Assembly (NCBI GenBank): GCA_963930645.1
Contig: OZ005654.1
Span: forward strand, 271,279,282-271,343,281
DNA: 64,000 nt
Source of the DNA: Salticus scenicus
Taxonomy: Eukaryota; Arthropoda; Arachnida; Araneae; Salticidae
Reading direction: 5' to 3'
Part shown: positions 59,040-64,000 of the stretch, in pieces
Position numbering within the stretch: position 1 is the first letter of the stretch
How the letters are laid out: each line of letters opens with the position of its first letter
The notes under the pieces: model-generated
Seen by the model: the letters and a program-made list of their open reading frames with translations, nothing else
Told to the model about the DNA's origin: nothing
Databases searched by the model: none
Position numbers and translations under genes: made by a program

Positions 59040-60435
59040 AAAAAAAAATACGATTTTTTTCTAAGTTTTTTTTTTTTTTTTTGTTAAAAGTAAAAAAAAT
59101 CAATAACTTTGTTTTAAATTATCACAGATTTATAGTTCAACCATTCGTTTTAAAGCTATTGACGAGATCTTTCGAAAGATACCCATCTTGAAAATTTACC
59201 CCCCCGGGGGGGTACTTCCCCCCCAGGGGGGGAACCGGTGCCCCCACATGCACAAATTTTTTTTCGTAGTTAACTACTACTATTATCAATAATTGATATT
59301 AATTTTACAATCATAAGTTTAAAATAACGCTCATTATGTACATTTATACGAAATTTTGTCCTATATTGCCATGTTAAAAATTTAGAAAAAATGCGATCAC
59401 AGCGCCACCTGTTGAGCTATTGATCCCTAAATGTAATCAGGACCAGTTTATGTCGGGGACCAACTAAATACCAAGTTTGGTTAAGTTTCGATAAAAAAAA
59501 AAAAAAAAATACATTTTTTTTTGTTTTTTTTTTTGTTAAAAGTAAAAAAATCGATAACTTTGTTTCAAATTGTCACAGATTTATAGTTCAACCATTCGTT
59601 TTAAAGGTATTGACGAGATCTTTCGAACGATACCCATCTTGAAAATTTCCCCCCCCGGGGGGGTAATTCCCCCCAGGGGGGGAACCGGTGCCCCCACATG
59701 TACAAAATTTTTTTCGTAGTTAACTACTACTATTATCAATAATTCATATTAATTTTACAATCACAAGTTTAAAATAACGCTCATTATGTACATTTATACG
59801 AAATTTTGTCCTATGCTGCCATGTTAAAAGTTTACATAAAATGCGATCACAGCGCCATCTGCCGGGCGATTGATCCCAAAATCTAATCAGACCCTTTCCA
59901 TGTCAGGGTCCAACTATACACCAAGTTTGGTTCAATTTCATTCATCGGTTCGTGAGATACGGTGTGACATACGAAATTTTGCGATCACAGCGCCACCTGC
60001 TGGAAGATTGATCCCCAAATCTAATCAGCACCATGCCCCGTCAGGTTCCAACTATATACCAAGTTTGGTTGAATTTCATTCATTAGTTCGTGAGATACGG
60101 TGAAAAATACGAAAATTTGTCCTATACTGCCATGTTAAAAATTTACATAAAATGCGATCACAGCGCCACCTGATGGGCTATTGATCCCAAAATCTAATCA
60201 GCACAATGCCCCGCCAGGGTCCAACTATATACCAAGTTTGGTTGAATTTCATTCATTGGTTCGTGAGATACGGTGAAAACACTAAACCACAGACAGACAG
60301 ACAGACATTTTTTAAAAACTATCAATTCGTGTTCAGGACATCCCAAAACGTGTAGATCCGTCAAAAAACGGAGGTCGAAAATTTTCGCGAATCCAATACT
60401 TTCTCTATATTACATATAGAAGAAAGTAAAAAACT
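59040..60435 (+). repeat. Repeat family A copy 6, large composite array with terminal hairpin
   Basis: A ~450-bp unit is duplicated (about 59075-59480 and 59525-59960), each with 'gttaaaagtaaaaaa', a C7G7-type palindrome followed by CCCCCCAGGGGGGG (59197-59235, 59648-59685), and 'gatcacagcgcca'. Three ~150-bp units follow. Each has 'ttgatccc(c/a)aaatctaatc', 'ataccaagtttggttgaatt', 'ttcgtgagatacggtg' and, before it, 'agcgccacctg'. The tail has CAGACAGACAGACAGACA (60291), 'cccaaaacgtgtaga', 'ggtcgaaaattttcgcgaat', and the hairpin TACTTTCTCTATAT / ATATAGAAGAAAGTA (60398-60428). Confidence 0.85.
59401..60171 (-). promoter_or_regulatory. Four CTCF-like AGCGCC(A)(C/T)CT motifs in the array
   Basis: AGCGCCACCT or AGCGCCATCT occurs at 59401, 59851, 59989 and 60162, one per repeat unit and all in the same orientation. 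The complement is the AGGTGGCGC core of the Drosophila CTCF motif. This is sequence similarity only. Confidence 0.3.
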
Positions 60436-60589
60436 GAATTCAGGATAATTAAGGAACTGGAAAAAGAGTAAATTTTTATTAATTTTTAGAATTATTTTTT
60501 CCTTGAAAGATTTCCGGTGTAAAACATTAAAATTTTGTCTCTTACTTATTGGATCTTAATTTTATTTTTCTACATTTACAGATAGCCCC

Positions 60590-60883
60590 CTAACACATTT
60601 TTGATTATAACTCTATAAATACTAAAGATAAATTATACAAACAGTATACTTTTCCGCACTGCCAGACTCTCAGAAATTCGAATATGAAGTCAAAATTGTG
60701 TGTTGCTATTGAAAAAAAATCAAAGTTGGTGCTCATTTCAATATGTATATGACCCCTAATTCAAAACTTGCTGACATTTTCATAAAGTGCATTTAATTTC
60801 CTGTTGAATTATGTCTATTAGATGTTTCTGCGTCAATTAATAACGAAATTACAGCGGGTGTTGCGTTTTTTTTCCCTCGACTG
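60590..60883 (-). mobile_element. Family B terminal fragment
   Basis: In complement it begins CAGTCGAGGGAAAAAAAACG next to TA (60884-60885). It continues through 'gctgtaatttcgttatt', 'gacgcagaaa', a ggtcatatacatatt block and 'accaactttgatttttttt', joining terminus to the block that in the longer copies lies at the opposite end. It is therefore a short or internally deleted form. Confidence 0.65.
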
Positions 60884-60907
60884 TACATTGTGTATATGTA
60901 ATAATAA

Positions 60908-60909
<2 letters not shown>

Positions 60910-60941
<32 letters not shown>
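60910..60941. repeat. ATT microsatellite
   Basis: About ten uninterrupted ATT units. Confidence 0.95.
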
Positions 60942-63213
60942 CATTATCGCCAATGCCGTTTGGTTCCATTATTTTTCTTTCCGAACGAAGAAGGGATTAC
61001 CAGCAAACATTTATTTTCCTGAATAAGACAATAGGTCGTATTCATTTCGAATTTTAAAATTTCTTTTATCCATGACTTTTAAAAAAATCGTATGAGCCCT
61101 TTTCTAATAAACCAGATTCCTGAAGCATATTGCACCGGAAAAATCATGGATTAACAGTGAAAACTAACTTTCAGAAGAAGTTAATTCAGATCGAATTTCA
61201 TATCAAAAATTCTCTAACTCTAAATTTTTATTATCAAAATATGGTTCGAGCAATTTCCCGAAACCCAAATTTCTACCATTTTTCTTTTCTTAAAAAGGAT
61301 ACGAAAGTGAACCGTAATTTTTCTGAAGATGAGAATAATTCAAATTAAATTGTCATATTAAAAAATACCTTACCCTCAAATTTTATCAAAACCGTTCGAA
61401 TAGTTTCCAAGAAAACCAGGTTTGTACTATATTTTTCTACGGATGGTGCACAGGTTACAGCAAATGCTACTTACACTTAAAATCCGGATATGGCAAATCG
61501 GTTTGCCCTCACAAAAAAAAAAAAAAAAAAAGATAAAATAAAATAAAATAAATAAATAAATAAAACAAATAACTATAATTTTTTTATCATTTTATTTTTA
61601 AATTTAATTAATTAATGAAAAAGTTTTTGTTCACTTGTTGAAAATGTACCTCCTAGGAAAGATACTGGAATTTTACGATTTACGATTTTTTTTTTTTTTT
61701 TTTAACTAGACTGATTTTATTGTTAAAAGAAAAAGGGTACGTTACAAATAGATATTAAAATTATTTATTTTAATATTTATAATTATTTTATGGAAAACAA
61801 ATGATGAAAACTATCACTTTAAGCAATACTACTCCTTGAAGGATATTATTATTTTAATAAATATTAAATACTTTACATAATTTAAAACAATATTAACAAT
61901 AATTATTAAAAAAAAAAAAAAAACTCTGTTTCATTTTATGTTGATGTGCAGTTACGATGACAATGTCTGTTGTGTAATATTTATAGATATTTCAAAAATG
62001 TTTAACTAAATTGCATTCTTAAAACTTGAATAATTGCATCATCGGATAAAATATTTAATATATAAAATAAGAATGAAAAATAAAACAAATTATAAAATGA
62101 CAAAGTTTAAAATAATTTTTGTTATAATTAACCGCTTTATATAGTATACCAAAGCAATTTTAAGGTATATTATTCATTTTTAATTTCATTCATTCTAATT
62201 TCGAACGTATCATTGACATAAATATGATTTATGGTATACATGGTGAGGTTTGATTTTCTCTGTTATAAGTTAAAAAAAGAAGAAGAAGAAGAAGAAATAT
62301 GCTTTGCCTCATGAAAAGTTTTTTCATACTGTATAAGAAGTTAATTTAATATCAAAGGCTTATTATCCTTAGTACTAGATATAAATTGATGCCTTTAATT
62401 AAAAAATAAAATAAAAATAAATCACAGCAGAGCAGCGCTATTCATTTAATATGAGGGGATGGGGAGTTCTTTAAAACAAAACTCAATTTAAAAAAAAAAT
62501 CCACACTAATAATCTATCTAGTGATATTTCATTATGATTGCTTCGAAAACGTGAATTTAGCAATATGCCTCATTCGGTATAATAATATGGAAAATATGAA
62601 AAAAGTACTGTATCTTATATGATGTTATTTTATTCTATAAATGTCGATAGTTAGCCATCATAAAAATTGTGAAATAAGAAGCATACTAAAGCCATATATA
62701 AGACAACATACGTAAAAAATTATCCAGGAAAGTGTTTATGAGTACAAAAATAAATAAGCAATATTTAAAATACAGGGTCCACAATATTTTGGTAACAGAA
62801 ATCCCTCCATATCTACAAAAACGTTGAGGATTTTTTTTTTTTTTTCTAAAAATTGTTAAATTGGTTCAAGATGTTCTAAAACACTTAAGTCTATCAAAGT
62901 GTCAGGTTTTTAGAATATGGCAGTTTCTTTTCATGTGCATCAAAAAATAGAGAACTGAAATATAAATACGACTATACATTAATACAGACTATCTATATAT
63001 TACGTTGTTACTTATCTAGGTATAAGTTATAATGGATATTATTTTTAAAAAGCACTTTTCTGTAATACATATTTATAATATTTTATTGAATAAATACTTT
63101 AAAAATATATGAAAATTTTAATTAAGCTAAACATAATGCAAAATTACTGCAATCTATTAAATGTAGATTTAGTATATTGCAAGAAGATAAAATTACTAAT
63201 TTATTAAAAAGCT
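60942..63213. other. AT-rich DNA, no gene supported
   Basis: A tracts at 61514-61531 and 61909-61922, T tract at 61685-61703, AAG repeats near 62277-62295. At 62776 a TACAGGGTCCACAATATTTT sequence resembles a mariner-type end but has no partner. The plus-strand frame 61130-61348 has no recognised motif. Confidence 0.5.
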
Positions 63214-64000
63214 AATAGCATGGGAAGAAAAGCAAAAAAACTCACAATGTCAAGTGTGTTAAAAAAAAAAAAAAAAAAAAAAAATTCACACCGGAAGTAA
63301 TAAGGGGACAAAATTGACTAGAAAAATACATTGAACAGCGGGAACCGGGTGGGCTGGGGCATGGGTCCTATCGTCCAGGATTAATACGACTCGCCTAGTA
63401 TAACTCTTGGCGGTGGTGGGGGTGGGTGGGCGGAAACCACCGCCACTTTAGAATGTATTAAAAGAGGGGGGAAAAGGCTAAAAACCCCATAGGAATAGCA
63501 TGGTAAGAAAAGCGAAAAAACTCACAATGTCAAGTGTGTTAAAAAAAAAAAAAAAAAAAAAAAATTCACACCGGAAGTAATAAGGGGACAAAGTTGACTA
63601 GAAAACTTTAGAATGTATTAAAAGAGGGGGGAAAAGGCTAAAAACCCCATAGGAATAGCATGGTAAGAAAAGCGAAAAAACTCACAATGTCAAGTGTGTT
63701 AAAAAAAAAAAAAAAAAAAAAAAATTCACACCGGAAGTAATAAGGGGACAAAGTTGACTAGAAAACTTTAGAATGTATTAAAAGAGGGGGGAAAAGGCTA
63801 AAAACCCCATAGGAATAGCATGGTAAGAAAAGCGAAAAAACTCACAATGTCAAGTGTGTTAAAAAAAAAAAAAAAAAAAAAAAAAATTCACACCGGAAGT
63901 AATAAGGGGACAAAGTTGACTAGAAAAATACATTGAACAGCGGGAACCGGGCGGGATGGGGCATGGGTCCTGTCGTCCAGGATTAATACGACTCGCCTAG
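63214..64000. repeat. Long/short alternating tandem array, continuing past the window edge
   Basis: Units start at 63214, 63494, 63654 and 63814, each beginning AATAGCATGG. The unit lengths are 280, 160, 160 and at least 187 (cut by the window end), giving an order long-short-short-long. Shared parts are 'gaaaaaactcacaatgtc', an A tract of 24-26, 'ttcacaccggaagtaata' and 'gaggggggaaaaggctaaaa'. The long units carry an extra 120-bp GC-rich cassette (63326-63445) inserted between GAAAA and CTTTAG. The cassette has GGCGGTGG (63409) pairing with CCACCGCC (63437) around a G-rich loop. No coding frame runs through it. Confidence 0.93.

Noticed and set aside
58874..59191. Lys/Phe-rich frames of up to 105 codons
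   Set aside because: They read through duplicated A and T tracts; no domain or plausible codon usage.
61130..61348. 72-codon plus-strand frame
   Set aside because: No recognisable motif; Asn/Phe/Lys-rich as expected for the base composition.
62776..62990. Mariner element starting TACAGGGTCCACAA
   Set aside because: Only one mariner-like end was seen, with no inverted partner or transposase nearby.
63382..63402. T7-like promoter (TAATACGACTC)
   Set aside because: Only the first 11 bases match and the initiation part differs; repeated copies inside a eukaryotic array make it chance, and it is not vector because the flanks are repeat sequence.
1..64000. Intact LINE or LTR retrotransposon
   Set aside because: No reverse transcriptase, integrase or long terminal repeat was seen in any open frame.

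Overview
This window is intergenic, very AT-rich DNA from an animal nuclear genome. I infer an arthropod, most likely a spider or other arachnid. The reasons are the dense mix of Tc1/mariner, pogo and hAT transposon fossils, a tRNA-type SINE with an arthropod-like central domain, long A/T homopolymers, and a decayed copy of a Cys-rich multi-copy repeat protein that I recall from spider genomes. I found no intact host protein gene, no rRNA or tRNA gene, and no bacterial-style operon. Nearly all open frames are short and have simple-sequence or repeat composition. The only recognisable coding matter is broken transposon protein: a tandemly duplicated Tc1-like transposase tail, a Tc1-like transposase fossil, an internally deleted mariner transposase, and the Cys-rich remnant.

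Layout. 1-2.8 kb: AT-rich DNA, a small GC-richer island, then a 0.65-kb tandem duplication carrying the end of a Tc1-like element. 3.8-5.05 kb: two tRNA-like SINE copies and a direct/inverted repeat cluster. 6.0-8.4 kb: three tandem copies of a ~165-bp unit, the third split by a 1.6-kb hAT element with a perfect 8-bp target duplication and a smaller nested element. 10.4-16.1 kb: repeat family A copies, a 1.69-kb Tc1 fossil and a long-inverted-repeat element. 17.7-18.5 kb: pogo-like element. 22.0-25.4 kb: TIR fragment, Cys-rich pseudogene, SINE and a TTAA-flanked hairpin element. 26.7-30.1 kb: family A array and a family B copy. 32.1-34.8 kb: MITE and a nine-copy 195-bp satellite. 36.5-37.9 kb: three-level nested inverted repeats and a palindromic family E element. 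39.3-47.9 kb: hAT-like, CAGTGTT-ended, palindromic TA-flanked, mariner and pogo elements. 48.6-54.0 kb: family A and B fragments and two further inverted-repeat elements. 57.0-60.9 kb: family B copy, large family A array and a family B end. 63.2 kb to the edge: a long/short alternating tandem array with a GC-rich cassette.

Family names used here are mine. Family A is tandem ~150-bp units followed by a CAGACAGA tract, a conserved 'cccaaaacgtg' block and a terminal hairpin. Family B has ends CAGTCGGGGAAAAA next to TA. Family D is the long-inverted-repeat element at 15.2 kb. Family E is the palindromic element at 37.6 kb. The elements do not work together as a pathway; they record successive insertion, nesting, internal deletion and tandem amplification. 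The most unusual objects are families A and B, which I cannot name, the nested element at 36.5 kb, and the alternating array at the right edge.
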